Shown here: positions 1 through 13,260 of the stretch, piece after piece
Layout: each line of letters opens with the position of its first letter
Numbering within the stretch: the stretch's first letter is position 1
Assembly: GCA_050084985.1 (NCBI GenBank)
Contig: JBITNC010000001.1
Location: 34,906,001-34,970,000, forward strand
Length of the DNA stretch: 64,000 nucleotides
Source: Nageia nagi
Taxonomy: Eukaryota > Pinophyta
Direction of reading: 5' to 3'
Notes under the pieces: model-generated
Database searches by the model: none
What the model was told of the DNA's origin: nothing
The model's input: the letters and a program-made list of their open reading frames with translations, nothing else
Translations under genes and position numbers: made by a program

Positions 1-199
1 TTCAATCCTTGTATTAGAAACAAATACAAGAAATAATGTATACAATATAGCCATTTATTTAATATTGTTTTCTAGGAAAACTATTCATTTGTAAAAATAG
101 TGCATAATAATATAAAGTTGATCCATCATATTAAATTTTAAATAGTTTTTAGGATCCTTTATATCTATTATGATTTTCAAACTCTCAAATATAGGGACC

Positions 200-202
<3 letters not shown>

Positions 203-257
<55 letters not shown>

Positions 258-261
258 TATG

Positions 262-295
<34 letters not shown>
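203..295. repeat. TA microsatellite followed by GTAT repeat
   Basis: A run of about 25 TA units passes through a short mixed stretch into about seven GTAT units. It is a simple sequence repeat with no coding potential. It lies in otherwise featureless AT-rich DNA at the left end of the window. Confidence 0.95.
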
Positions 296-397
296 TTAAT
301 ATAATAAGTTTCATCAAACTATTACTTTCTTGCAACATTGGAAGAATACAACATAATGTAAGTGATGTCTCATTGCATTTTAACTTATAAACAAATA

Positions 398-660
398 TTT
401 TTTTGAATGAAAAATACCTTGCATTAATTAAGAAAAATTTCCATATAAAAATGTAAGGATGGGATTAGGCACCCCTTGAATATTACTCAAACCATAGGGG
501 GTTAAAAACTAATAACAAAATTAATCCAGTTATCCAAAAGAAACATCCCTTGAACCATAGTGGTTAGGAACCAATAACAACATTAACCCAAAAAGTCCAA
601 AAGATATAATTCCAACTAATATAATAAACTAAAGTGCATTTAAGCTATGTCCATGGGGAG
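398..660 (-). mobile_element. Probable 3' end of a minus-strand LINE
   Basis: Read on the minus strand, this stretch follows directly on from the LINE at 9978-13260 once element A is removed. It ends in a short A-run (T-run at 398-404 on plus) after a motif resembling the 'TTAATTAATGCAAGG' tails of plant L1 elements. It contains two imperfect copies of an about 65-bp unit (around 472-534 and 548-602), each with an 'aactaataacaa'-like core. The assignment to the LINE 3' UTR is inference from position and the A-tail; no protein is encoded here. Confidence 0.45.
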
Positions 661-1441
661 TGTTGACACCTAAAAGTGGTCCCATTAACACGGTCCTACT
701 TAAGTGCAACTTACATACATGTTTTAATCATATTTTACCTTATTATCACATATTTCTGAAGTTTTGTTCTTATGTTTTATGTTAGGTACATCAGGATGGC
801 TACTACCTTCACACAAGGGATCAAATGGTGAATCACATTGGATATAAATGTAAGTATATCTAACCTAGGGAAATCATGTCAAGATTACATATCGATAGTT
901 GATAACCTACTCTTGGGTATTTGTAAATGCCACCTATTGATATTGGAATCTTGTTACCACTCAAGAAAATATCTTTCATACACATCTATGATCATATGCT
1001 TAGTTTGACTTATCTTATTCTCTATTGTTATCGATACTTGTTAATGAACCTCATTCTTTTGGATTGTTAGTGCCCACATTGAGGACTACACCTATGCTGA
1101 GCTCTTTAAGACTAGCACTTACTCTTATGTTTATTATGTAGTTAGCCTTGGGGTTCATATAACAAGGTCACCAATCTTTGGCAAGTTTTTTGATCATATC
1201 CTTGACCTCGACATAGGTAAGGATACAAAGGTATTTATCTTCCACTTTGTTTAGTGCATGTAGTTACATTTTACATTTTGACATCAATGTAATTTTGTTA
1301 TTTTGTTATTTTACTATAGAATTCCCTTATTTGTGTATGTTTGTTTAAGTTCAATTAGCAAAGATAATTCATACAATAAAATGTATATGTGCTTTTAGTC
1401 ATTTAGAGGTAAACCTAGGTATACCAAAACACATATCAACA
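661..1441 (+). repeat. 5' LTR of element A
   Basis: This 781-bp copy starts TGTTGACACCTAAAAGTGG and ends CACATATCAACA, with the usual TG...CA ends. It aligns end to end with 9197-9977 and, reverse-complemented, with 41819-42625. Differences between the copies are numerous and mostly transitions, so the insertion is old. Confidence 0.88.
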
Positions 1442-1879
1442 TATTATCATCCACCTTTCTTTGCATTTTTTTTCTCTAAATTAGGGTTACAATATAGTGC
1501 TCTTGGACCTATAATTCTATCACAATGTCAAACCTATTAAGGGTTCTATTTATACACTATATTCCTAAGGTACTTTTTTTTAGTAGCAATAAAAATGCAT
1601 ATCTTAATGCTAACCTTGTAGATAAGAAAAATCCAAAGACAATAAGAATTGGTAGGCCTAAAGTGGTTCAAAGGTGAAGTGAAAGAATTCATAGCAAACA
1701 ACCATCTATCGATGTACAGGGGAAGATAACCAAGGAAGCTACTCATAATGCTTCAAATCAAAAAAACTTTGTAAATATCTTTGATAGTCCAACTAAGATA
1801 GTAAATCAAAGGATTCATTTAGATAATATAGGATATCAAAACCCTCCAAAATATAACCTCCTATAACAACTAAAGAGGA

Positions 1880-4140
1880 GATTATTTTCTAATTAAGTCA
1901 TGATGAGATATTCAATAAGGTCATGAGTTCCAAGGAGAATAAGCATAGATTTATTAAACTTTTAAGTGGATTACCAGTTGAAGAAAAGGCATATGTAATT
2001 GATGTACTTGAAGATGAAGAAGAGGAAACATAACATAAGTTATCGCACTATAATAGGTATAAAGAGAATATTACCCCTAACGATATGACTCTTACACCTC
2101 AAAACATGAATTTGGGATTCTTCACTAATAGATATATTCCCATACCAAATGTCTATCTATTTTTTCTTCCTAAAGCTAGTGTAGACACCCACATTAGCAT
2201 GGGTTCTAACCTTAGCATAGGAGTTGATCCTCAGATAAAGATAGTAGCCCCATTTCCACCAATGATTTCCATGATAGATGTAGCTTAGTAAAATCACAAA
2301 GAGGTAATTGAGTTAATTAATAGCATCAGTGAGAAGCTTGCTCAACCTACTACATTACAAGATTTTCTTCATCAAAAAGATTAGGTTAATAATCCAATCC
2401 CAGTTTATGATGAAAATGGTCTTATCATGCAAGTTGAATAGAATAGATAGGATTAATAGGTTTAAGACTTTGATGATGATAAAAATGTGAATAAGATGAT
2501 ATTGAAAAATATGAAGAAATCAACTAGTAGAGGTTGAACAATCATATTCAAATTGATCAGAAGAATATAACAAGATCAAAATAAAATTCCTTCATTTAGT
2601 TGATGATCAAGCTTTAGAAAATAATATGATTCCTAAAAAGGTTAAATACTACAAATGGATACTTCACAAATTATAAAATTATTATACAACTATAATAGGA
2701 ATATTTTAGGTCAAGAATAAGCAACCAATTTAGTATACTCATATAGATGAGAAAAAATATCAAGAGGAATAAGTAGATAGACTACTTACCCAAGCTACAT
2801 AGCAAATTCCCATATGGAGTCAAGAAGAGAATGATATCAAATGTTCATATGTTCTCAAATATGATAGAGAAAATATTATATTAATATCTCATAGTGAAAG
2901 ATAATGGTATGTATCAACCACATTGCATAACATCATCTATGATAGGAATGATAAAATAAGAGCTTTTCAAGTCTTTAATCCTAGACAACAAGTGCCCACC
3001 TTTGAAAAAGGACAACACTCTAAATAACCAATGGAACATGCTATGGAAGATACTCCAATTATTATTCCTCCTCCACCCTTGGAGACTATAGTACTTATGA
3101 TAAATTAAGATAGAATTGATGGTATACAATAAGTTAAGAAAATTACCAAGTGTTAAGGATGAGATCCTCACCTAAATGAAGAAAATAACCCTTTATGCAT
3201 ATGAATCATATATACAATACTACTTTCTAATAAAGAGTTGAAATTTACCAAGTTTGATGGTACTATTGATCTATGTCTTCATGTATGTACAAATACTACC
3301 TTTTGTGATTATTTTCAACTTTGTATTTAAAAGAAGTTTACTGTTGGTGACTTGTTGAAGATACAATAGAGAGAAGGATAGCATATAAAAAATAATTATC
3401 ATATTTTGGACCAAAAAGCCTAATTAGATTTGCATAGACAATGATATGAAAATCATGGCCTTCTTATAGGCACCCCAATGAAATTACATAAAAAAAAATA
3501 TTTTGATTATTTCAAATTACCTCTTGATGCATTCCTACAAGCATTATTGGAAAAAGAGTAATTTAATATCAGATATGTAATTTGGAAACCTAAATCAAAG
3601 AAAAAATGGGATAAATCACCCGCACAATCTCAACATAGGAATAGAAAGGAATAGTATCATGAAGCACCAATAGTATTCAAAGTGGAACATGTGCAATAGC
3701 TAATGTTAGCATCAACTATGATTAAAAAAGTTGATAAAGAAGAAAAAATAATTTACATACAATGTTAAAAATTTCCTAGACTAAAATTTACACCCATCTA
3801 TGATGATATTGATGAAGTCACAAGAGCTTTGATCAAATGGAAACTATTGGTTCCTCTACGTAAGCCTATAGCTTAGCCATCCTTTGCAACAAGGGTACCA
3901 AAGGAATGCAATTTAGATGAGTTCAATGAGTATCACTAGTAGTGAGGGTATGCAACAAAGTATTATGTCACATTGCTCAATAAGATTCAAGACCTAATTC
4001 ATCAAAAGAAGGTTACTTGTTAGGAACCAAATTCAATTGATCAATTAAAGCCATTAAGAGGTCCTTGGCATGAGAAGAAAAAGATTATGGGAATCTTCAA
4101 CATTCCATTTTCCAATTTCATCAAATCTAAGTCATAAAAT
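1880..4140 (+). pseudogene. gag: gag remnant of element A
   Basis: Several frames carry gag-like protein interrupted by many stops. A 67-residue open piece lies at 2085-2288 and continues after TAG/TAA stops into residues such as 'ELINSISEKLAQP'. Around 3241-3330 the text 'KFTKFDGTID' matches the start of the retrotransposon gag domain ('PKFDGTGNP'-like). Around 3770-4010 'RLKFTPIYDDIDEV' and 'FNEYHQ...TLLNKIQDLIHQKK' match the C-terminal part of plant gypsy gag. The CX2HX4HX4C knuckle there has lost its cysteines. Many stops are TAG or TAA where Gln is expected. It is non-functional and its protein would have packaged the element RNA in virus-like particles. Confidence 0.7.
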
Positions 4141-6369
4141 ACAAGCATCAACTTTGTGAGTATTCTTCCTCCACCTCAATAAGAAGGTACACATTATTAT
4201 TTTTGATTTTATTATTTATAGTTTTTTTACATGTATATAGTAGTATAGGTGTCTTTGTTTTGGTTTTGTGATCAACTACCCTATAGATCCCTACATTCAT
4301 GCTAGGATGCAATTCACCAATTTTCATCTCCATCGCATTGGGGGCATCTATTAGTCATTAGAAATCACATCCCCATATCATTCTTTAGCTTTGCATAATT
4401 GTTTACCTTAGCATGCATGTTGGTCTTCCTACCAAATCTCAAGAATCCAATAGTACATTCATGTTTTCCATCTCTTTTTAAAGATTATAACTTATACCAT
4501 GTTTTGATCTATCCTCATTAACTAAGAAAAACTCAACCTAGTCCAGCCTAACAACTTTTTCATTTAGAACCATTCATCAATTTCTTAACCTATCAAAATT
4601 TTTTGTGTTACAACTTTCTTAAAGGACCAATATAGTGTTGGAGAGGTTATTACTAGCTCCATTTCTAGTCTGTCACACCAATTCTTACACTAGGTTTCTC
4701 ATCATATTTTGCATGTAGTCAAAACATTTTTTCTCCCCACCATCATTCTCGATGCCTTGAACATGGTTGCATTTCAAATTTAGTCTTTACCTTAATTTTG
4801 TTCACTTAGTACCATGTTTACATTCACATTCCTTTAACAAAAACTATGAAGAAACTTCATTTTCCAATGTCCAAATAATAAATTACCATGCCTTCATGTT
4901 ACCCTAACTTAATATATCACAACCATATCATCTAATTTCTTAAAAATACCAACTCCTACCTTAGGTTTAATTCACCATTTTTATATTTATCTAATACCCA
5001 TAATGCATTATATATGCCATCTTAGTAATTATTTAACAATCACATGAGTTTATTTATAGTTAACCATACATATGTCTTATACTTAGAAAATTTTAAAATA
5101 ATTATAAATATTAAATCATTCAAAAAAAGGTCATTTCATGAACACATTTCATAAATGAGTCATAATATATATTTTGATTATCAAAAATGTGTAATACATT
5201 TCCTTTGCCAACCATACATCCAATCAACCATATCTCAAGTTAATTTCCTATTCTAACACTTCTAATGGTACCATGATAACTCCTAACACTCCTAAAATTC
5301 TTAGGATTAGAGGTTATCCTCATAATACTTGCCTCATCATCATAGATTATTCCTCCAATGCTATTAGTTTTGCCTGTATGTATCCTTTCTTACCTAGTAG
5401 GTCCTAGATAATTTTTTTTTTTGCTTAAGAATGCATTTCATCATTCCTAAAAAGTTGTTATCCTAATATTCTTGGTACATCTCCTATAGTGTATCTACAC
5501 TCTACTCTAAGGATTTTAGGTACACATTTAGTCCCTCCATATCTTGATCTTTTACAACACTCTCCTCCCTCAGGATAGCTAAGGTCTCCTCAACCTGTAG
5601 TCTTGTTGTCTTTTCTAAATCTAGGTCTAACTTAGTTTCATATGCAAAAACTAAAATAAAGCATTTTATTCATAGTATTATTATTGTATTCAAACTAACT
5701 TATAGGTAGATAAAGAAATAAGCTTATTGAGCTCATTATCAAGCTATTATTTAGTCTCCATGATGGGGATCCCAATAGGTATATCCCATCATTCATGCTT
5801 ATTGTGTTGTAGTGGTTCCTCCACCTACACATCCTCTTCCTCTTAATTTCTCCCATCACCTCCCTTCCTCTTCTACTTCTTCCTTTACTTCTCCCTTTAT
5901 AGTATCCACCAACCACTCTAGCCAATCTCACTCTAGGCCACCATGTCAAATAAGCTAGTTTAAATTAAGGACCATCAAGGTCCTCATTTCCTTGCTATCC
6001 AATTGAATCCATGATTCATGATCTTGGGGAGGCATCCATTGCTCCACTCACTTGGGGGGAGTCTCATGAAGGTTAGGGTCATATACCCTATACCTATCAA
6101 TCTTGACAAGAAACTTGCATTCCAATGGAATGCATTATCTTCAACCAAACTATCTCATGACCCTCTTAGGCCTATATGGTTATATAAAAGTCTTTTGTTT
6201 CTATAACTAACAAGGTATGCACTACTAATATAACTCACCCATTGGCTCATTTAGCCAATATGATATGGTTACATAAGGTTTGTACACCACATCACCTAAA
6301 AAACTAAAGTCATGAGTTAGTCCTCTTCCTTAACCTATAAAATAATAAAATCAAACCATGTCAAGAAAG
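4141..6369. other. Element A interior, no coding sequence recognised
   Basis: This stretch follows gag, where pol would be expected. I could read no protease, reverse transcriptase, RNaseH or integrase motif in any frame. The minus-strand frame at 5695-5949 is short and unrecognised. It may be the far end of the antisense PMD sequence, but nothing in it confirms that. Confidence 0.5.
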
Positions 6370-7090
6370 ATACTTACCACCCATCAACCCATCCATAAAT
6401 TTCATGTATTCCTCCATGGTCTTATGGACTCATGTAATCTTCCCATGCTTTTCCCATTGATACCATATTAGATGATCAAGATGTATGCCATGTATAGGAA
6501 GCTCCCTAGGTTTAACAAAAGTAATATCCTCATAATCCTAACACTATAGCACAAATGAATGTGCCACCCTCTTACCACTCTTCTACACCATCATAAAGTT
6601 ATGTAGGTCATGGTAGATTTGGGAAATAATGTAAGGTGCCCATGCATAATGATAACCATGCATCATCTCATACTCTACCTATATCAGTCCAAGTGGAATC
6701 ACCTTATGATTCTTGTTTAGATACATAATGCTATCAATACATGCCTCCATAACCAATCACATCCATCAAAATCTCTTCATATTGCTCCTAGAAATATGAT
6801 GAAGGAAGGCATCCTTCTTCCCTTCATGATACTCTCAAAACCTTGTAAACTAATTTACCGATTATTTGCATTAGTCATTTTTCATCCCCTCATCAAATAA
6901 AATGGATCTCCCCTTCATAGGAACCCATAAAATCCTATGAATTTCCTTAAGAACTATGGTAATCTCCCTAGTAGGAATATGAAATATGTTGGTCCTTTTG
7001 GACCATCTCTCCATAACAGGCATTTTTTCTAGCTTTGAGAAATAGGCTCAGGCTCCATGATGAATTTATGATATTGCAAGTACAAAACAA
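6370..7090 (-). pseudogene. Antisense plant-mobile-domain (PMD) remnant in element A
   Basis: On the minus strand, starting near 7010, one reads 'TNIFHIPTREITIVLKEI' followed by 'LWVPMKGRS'. This is the hallmark of the plant mobile domain (Pfam PF10536, the MAIN/MAIL and transposon-borne family), whose usual form is 'THTFHLPxGEMTITLEDV'. The same frame continues with 'VIPLGLI', 'HGYHYAWAPYIISQIYHDL', 'PRELPIHGIHLDHLIWYQWE' and ends near 'MEEYMKFMDGLMGGK', interrupted by several TAA, TAG and TGA stops. PMD proteins are known as host nuclear factors and as cargo of gypsy and Mutator-type elements. Here the frame is antisense to the retrotransposon and occupies the pol position. Family assignment is confident; function is unknown and the copy is dead. 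Confidence 0.75.
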
Positions 7091-8449
7091 TAAGGTATGC
7101 ATTTGTTTCAATGCAATTTTCAACTAAAAAAATGTACATAAATTTTATTCATACATTTCTAGAAAATAATAATCAAAGCCATAATTAGTTATAGAATTTA
7201 CCGACTTGGAAAACCCTTTATTGTACTAGTGCCCATGCTAACATTAGCATCCATGTTGGGATTTCTAAGCCCAATTCTCATAAAAATTAGGGGAAAACTT
7301 CCTTTACCCCCACAATTGCATAAAATCATGGCCTCACATCCTAAAAATTGCTCCAAAAATAAAAATGACTAGGCCCTAGCTCAAGAAACTTTACAATTTT
7401 ACCTAGCTCCCCCATTTTTCATGTAAAATTCATAAAATGAAGTAATATAAGGGTTTAAAACACCTACAACATGCATAGAAACCTTGTTGTATTGCAAGAG
7501 ATAGGCCTTATGATTCTCTTGCTCTATAATCTTCATCTAGAATGCCAAATTGGGTTAAAACTCTTGCAAAACATATGAAAATATACCAAATTGATACAAT
7601 TAGCAAACTTAATCACTTTATAATTTTGATCATGCACAAGGCTCCAAGTCACCTAAGCAAGCTTTAATAAACTCCTTTTGGACATAATATCAAATCCCAA
7701 AGAGTGAAAGTGATAACTAAGTCACTATTTGACCTATTTAACACCAAATTAGGAAATATATAATGAGTTAAGTGTTAATTGATGACCATATATTACCTAT
7801 CATGCTCTTAAAACATATTTTTCTACCTCTCAAAATATTTGAGTCAAGTACTAAAACTTTTTGTAGTCAAAATCATAATGGATCCTCGCATACATGCTTA
7901 CCTTAGTTCTTGTACTGGCTTCCAATGCCTATGCTATCATTCCTTGACATTCATGAACACATTCCAAAAACATCATAAGTCCTCCAACTACATGTTCTCT
8001 TAAAATTAATATAGGAATAATATATTTTGGAGAATCAGATTTGTATAGGTAGGAACAAAAATGCAATCAAAGAAAGATGAGTTCCATGCATGTTCATTCT
8101 TGGATCCAACCCATTCATCATAAAATCAAGAACCCTTTCACTAGATATCTAATATGACAACATCATATTTAGGATTATATATCATGCTATAGTTTGTAGC
8201 TTTCACAAATGAAGCTTATGTTGCAAAATCACCAGCATGCATGCTAAAGCTAGCATGGATTCTAAGCTACAAAGGTATTAATTAAGCTAAAGAACAACAC
8301 AACAACATAGTGGGTAAGTCACATGGAGTACTCCTAACCTTATCTCTAATTTTCCTTTAATCATTTTCATGATTAGGAAATATTTAAACCAATCATCATT
8401 GATTCATATTTGTTGGTTGGGTCTCAACTAACCATCACTCATAATCACA
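7091..8449. other. Element A 3' region, upstream part
   Basis: Non-coding AT-rich sequence between the PMD remnant and the tandem motif cluster. It includes a stretch near 8410-8440 (ggtctcaactaacc) whose reverse complement is found in the 3' region of element D near 34444-34500. This supports common descent of the two elements' 3' ends. Nothing else recognisable is seen. Confidence 0.5.
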
Positions 8450-8750
8450 TCTAAGAATGGGGCATGTACCTCATGATGATGATTGCATCTCATGTCAATA
8501 TATAATAATGGGTCATGTACCTCATGATGATGAATGAGATATCACATAATAGGTTGGGAAATATGTAAACAAACTATGTCTTTGAGTCACCTTTTTCACT
8601 TTGGTCTCATCTTACCATCACCATATTATTCTTTCTAATTCATATGTTGCATCTAGGAATGGGGCATGTACCTCATGATGATGTTAACATGTATGGTTCT
8701 AATTTACATGTGTTCCATCTAGGAATGGGGCATGTACCCCATGATGATGT
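8450..8750. repeat. Dispersed 28-bp motif, four copies, in the element A 3' region
   Basis: The motif 'ggggcatgtacctcatgatg' with flanks occurs at about 8453, 8506, 8655 and 8721, spaced irregularly. Reverse-complement versions occur in element D at about 34315-34410 and 34580. The copies lie shortly before the polypurine tract and 3' LTR, so they are part of the family's 3' untranslated region. Confidence 0.8.
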
Positions 8751-9196
8751 GGACACACTTTTATCATGATTCCTTATGTATGCATCTAAGAATGAAATAT
8801 TGAGTATTTCTATATTTAGTATTTTCAAGATGTTGTATGCATATTATATTAATTGTATCCTTGCTTCATTATTGTTATATCATTTTATGAAATGGTATGA
8901 TGTTTTTTCTTGATATCATTGTTATATATTTTATGAGTTAACAATAATATATGTTCTTGGAAGTGTTTTCCTCTCATTTTTAGGTTCATTCTTTACTCTT
9001 GGTTTATTCTACTACATGCAAGCCATTACATCTCACAACCAAGGCAAAGAGAGGGCAATATACATCATCAAATCCTTGATGATCCAAATAGCTAAATAGG
9101 GAAGTGTTAAAATTTTCTTCTCTTTACCTTTACTTTATTTTGATTCATAATATCATATCAAGATTCAATTTCATTATACTTATAAAGGGGGATATC

Positions 9197-9977
9197 TATT
9201 GATACCCAAAAGTGATCCCCTTAACATGGTCCCACTTAGGTGCAACTTACATATATATTTTAATCATATTTTACCTTATTATCACATATTTATTATGTTT
9301 TATTTTTATGTTTTATGTTAGGTACATAATGAAAGATACTACCTTCACAAAAGGGGTCAAAAGGTGAATCACACCTAATATTAATATATCTCTAACCTAG
9401 GAAAAGCATGTCAAGATTACATCTTGATAGTTGATGCCCTACTCTTGGGTGTTTCTAAACACTTCCTATTGATATTAGAATCTTGTAACCACTAAAGTGA
9501 ATATATATTATCCACATTCATGATAATATGCTCAATTTGACTTATTTTATTCTTTGTTATCATCAAGACTTATCAATGAACCTCAATCTTAAGGATCGTT
9601 AACACTAAGGTCCACATTTGTGCTGATCTCTTTGAGACTAGCACTTGCATGGGTGTTTATTTTGTAGTTAGCCTTGGATTTTGCATAGCAAAGTCACCAC
9701 TCTTTGGTAATTTTTTTTCCATACCCTTGACCTTGACACAAGTAAGGACTTATAGGTATTTATCTTCCACTCAATTCCTTTCTTTTTAGTGCATGTAGTT
9801 ATGTTTTACATCTTGAAATCAATGTAATTTTGTTATTACATTACTACATTATTGAATTATCTTATTCATGTATACTTGTTTAAGTTCAATTAGATTAGAT
9901 AATTCATACAATAAAATATATATGTGCTTTTATTTCAGTTAGAGGTAAACCTAGGTGTACCAAAACACATATCAATA
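9197..9977 (+). repeat. 3' LTR of element A
   Basis: This is the 781-bp partner of 661-1441, starting after the purine tract 'aaagggggatatc' at 9184-9196. Its first bases are decayed (TATTGATACC instead of TGTTGACACC) and its end reads ATCAATA. Confidence 0.88.
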
Positions 9978-12900
9978 AGAAGAGTTAGGTGAAAGTAATC
10001 TTCCTCAAAGATATATTGCCAACCCAATTGACATGGAGAAACTAACACTTACCAACCATAATATAATAATTATCATTGATTTCATTATTTCCACAATGGA
10101 TAAGTAACTATTGATCTTGAGTAGTGGGAATTGTCACATCTCCTTATCTAATCACCTATTCAGGGTTATTAGGGAAAATTTCCTAACTAGTTCATTGGCA
10201 TGAGGTTGAAGGGAAATCAATAATTTATTATTTGTGAAAAGATAATGGTTAATACTAGTGCTTTTTAAATGAAACAATTCTCATGAGGAATCCTTTGGGA
10301 GTGAGAACTATGAAATTAAGATTGTGAGCTACTATTCATAACAAAGTTTAGAGGGATGCATCTAACTACATATAGATCATTTTCCCATGGTCCATGATAT
10401 GTCAAAGTGTTGCAAATCCATATGAACTTTATCCACCTATAATAAAATTTTCAACCAACAATAAAATAATATTACATATTTTTTAGCAAGGGAGAAAGAG
10501 ACAAAAGCTTCTCATCATAAAAAAATTACATTATTTCTAGTTTTTCAAATATGGTACGAAATCACCATACAAGAAATTTATCAAACTTCAACTAATGGTT
10601 TAAGTAAGTATAAGGGGAATATTAATATAGCATGAACCAAAGTGTAAGATAAAGAAATATTCAATCTAAAAAATTAATAATTCATTCATAGGTTACATGG
10701 CTCACTAACATAAGCAAAAGATATGAATAAAATCCTTGACTTTACCATAGGAAAGAAAAGTAGGATTCTCAACCCAAAAATATTTTAATCTATGCTCAAT
10801 GGATAATCCTTAATACAATAAAATCCATATAAATAAATTCAATTTTGTATCAATATATGACACCCACATCATAATGAATGTAAGAGATAATTTGGATTGG
10901 GAGAAGACCAAATCCCACCTTTCATTAATTTTGTTAGATATAGGAACTTGAGGAGATAACCAAACATAACCAAAATGAGGTTTTTATTTAATGAGAAAGG
11001 TATGATTGGTCCAAAACCAATTATAACACCAATATTTTTGGAAGTTTCTAATCCATTAGCTTTATCATCCAAAGTGAGACTATAGAAGTACTGAAAGATG
11101 TTCCAATGGATCCATATCTTTTTTTAATAATAAAAAATACCATTGAGAAAATTAATTTCTTTCTTGTGAAATTGCAATTCCTAAATCCATTGCATCTTTT
11201 ACAAGCTTGCAAACCTTTAAATATAATAAAAGGGTACTATTAAATATTCATGATGGAAATAGAAGATCCAATAGAATTCCCTCTCCCCTTCTAATTTAGC
11301 TAGGGTTTAAGGGCTTCACAAGCCTTCCAAATACTTTTAATGACAAAGGAGCTAAAAATATTTACCACAACAAGGGTTGTGAGAATGGTTTATAAATTTA
11401 TCCCTTTCCATACCTTTTTTCCAAAGGGAATATTTGTAGAGATATAATTCCTAATGATAATATTCCAATCTTCATCACCATTAAATGATTTTATAATCCA
11501 CTTAGTATAAAGATAAAACCCTTAATTATGATAATTTAAAAGCCCCATGCCTCTAAATTTCCTAGGGAGACAACATATTTCTTAGGAAACTCTATTAAAA
11601 CCTCTCTTACTAACATCAAAGGTGTAAAGGAAATCCCTTAAAAGTTTTTCTAACTTCTTACAGTAAGTTAATGAAGGAACCCAACATGACGAGTAATAAA
11701 CATGGGTAGAAGAAAGAACTTTGGAGCATATTTAATCTTTTTCCTCTAAGCAAAGCTTTTTGAATAACATAATCCCATAGTTGAGTTGGAGAACCTTGAA
11801 ATGAAAAGATAATTCATAAAAACTTGAAAGTATCCCCTTATTGGATCCATTTTAAGGAATAATTAGATAACCATTAAGGAAGGACTTTCATTTATTACCT
11901 ATAGCAAGAAGTCTTTCTCCACTAGATACTTGAACCATAAGTAAGACAAAAGATCTCAAGGTATGCTAAATCATTAGAGATTGACTATTCCTCTCCTTGA
12001 GTGTTAGGAAGGAGTCATTAGTAAAGTGACAATTCAAAAGTTATTTGTGAGAGTTAGGGAGAGAAATTCCCTTAATTATTCCTTGACTATCCTTATGAGA
12101 AACTAAATAGCCAAAAGCCTCAATAACTAAAATGAAATGAGAGGAAGCATGAGGGAATCCTTTCCTAACAAAGTGAATCATTATGATATTCTCTGATTGG
12201 GTACAATTCATACTAAGAATTATAGAATTATCTCGAAATAAAATTTGAATAGAACTGATAAATTTGGAACCAAAACCCAAGGCTTGCAACATGGATGTGA
12301 TAAAGTACCATTAAATTATATCATAATATTTTATAAAGTCTATTTTTATAAATAAAACATCTTGGTATAAAGATCTATCCCATTCCATACCTTCCTATAT
12401 TGTAATGGTATTATCCAAAATGTATCTACCTTGAATAAATATTTTCCACTTAGGTAGAATGATGAGAGGAAGTAGGGGTATAAGATTAAGATACAATACC
12501 TTATAAATGATCTTATAACTCATATTAAACAAGGTAATAGGTCTCCATTTTGTAATATCATTTAACCTAAATATCCAAATAATGTCTATCCTCCTTTTAT
12601 ACTTGAAGAAGATCAATTGTTGATCACATGTGAGAGTTTGAGAAGCAAACACCTTTTGATAATGATTCAAAAATATTAAGATCATAAATACTCAATTAAT
12701 TTTTCATGAAGAACCATTATTCTTATTCACCAACCCTTCAATACATAGGATTTTGGCTCTTCTTGTCATTAGCCTTTTCAACCATGTTAAATTCCCCACA
12801 TAACACCCAAGTGAAAAAGAGTAATGATAAAGAAAGCCATTGATAAGAACCACACCTATTATGAGGATCATTGGAAGAATAAACATTAATAATTTTTAAT

Positions 12901-13260
12901 TATTTATATTTAATTTTATTAGAATCTAAATAACTTTATTGGAAGGATAAATGCCCTAGAACATAATATTTGAATGCCATTTAGGGGAAATGAAAGTTAT
13001 GACTCCTCCCCTTCCTTGGTAATTATTAGTAAAATAAAAGTAGCTCTAGGGCCATAAAGAGTTGCATGTATAGTGTAAAATGAAGTTATAAACCTTGAAT
13101 TGTTACAAATAGATAAATTCCTTTTTATAAAAGTGAGTGGTGTATAATATTCATTACAAACTAGAGACCTATTACCTTGTTGAATGTGGATTACTAGAAC
13201 CACTCACTTGTATCACCTTTGAGACCTAAAGTAAATAACTTCACCATCAAATTATCTTCA
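9978..13260 (-). mobile_element. LINE copy 1, L1-type non-LTR retrotransposon, decayed
   Basis: Minus-strand fragments match plant L1 ORF2 in order. The end of the endonuclease region lies at about 12704-13203. Reverse transcriptase at 12395-12685 contains 'WRPITLFNMSYKIIYKVL' and a 'GRYILDNTI' motif (usual 'GRFILDN'). RT continues at 12041-12292 with 'ALGFGSKFISSI' and 'VRKGFPHASSHFILVIEA', the latter matching the 'QGCPLAPYLF' block. The C-terminal region near 11500-11600 reads 'CCLPRKFRGMGLLNYHN', the usual post-RT motif. Stops and frameshifts are abundant. The 3' end is separated by element A and probably resumes at 398-660. The 5' side meets LINE copy 2 near 13260, either a 5' truncation or a tandem junction. 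Confidence 0.8.
12041..12690 (-). pseudogene. LINE reverse transcriptase core remnant
   Basis: Two open minus-strand stretches (96 and 83 residues, 12395-12685 and 12041-12292) are parts of a single L1 RT. The first carries the 'WRPITLLNTSYKI'-like block and a relic of the 'GRFILDN' block; the second the 'F...VRQGCPLAP'-like block with the glycine and proline kept. About 100 bp between them hold stops in all frames. The catalytic 'YADD' block would fall below 12041 and was not readable. It would have copied LINE RNA at the nicked target; it is inactive. Confidence 0.78.

Larger units (their letters stand above)
661..9977 (+). mobile_element. Element A: LTR retrotransposon with gag but no pol, carrying an antisense PMD sequence
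   Basis: Two direct repeats of equal length (781 bp) begin TGTTGACACC / TATTGATACC and end in ATCAACA / ATCAATA. A purine tract (aaagggggatatc) precedes the right copy. The flanking pentamers are gggag and agaag, which differ only by two G-to-A transitions, so they may be a decayed target-site duplication. The interior runs gag remnant (1880-4140), a non-coding stretch, an antisense plant-mobile-domain remnant (about 6370-7090) and a 3' region with repeats. No reverse transcriptase, RNaseH or integrase could be read on either strand. The LTR and 3' region match element D on the minus strand at 33590-42625, which does carry pol. A is therefore best read as a non-autonomous Ty3/gypsy derivative. 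Confidence 0.85.

Noticed and set aside
5695-5949. Arg-rich 84-codon minus frame in element A
   Set aside because: Low-complexity purine-rich text without a domain; may be the decayed end of the PMD sequence, not shown.
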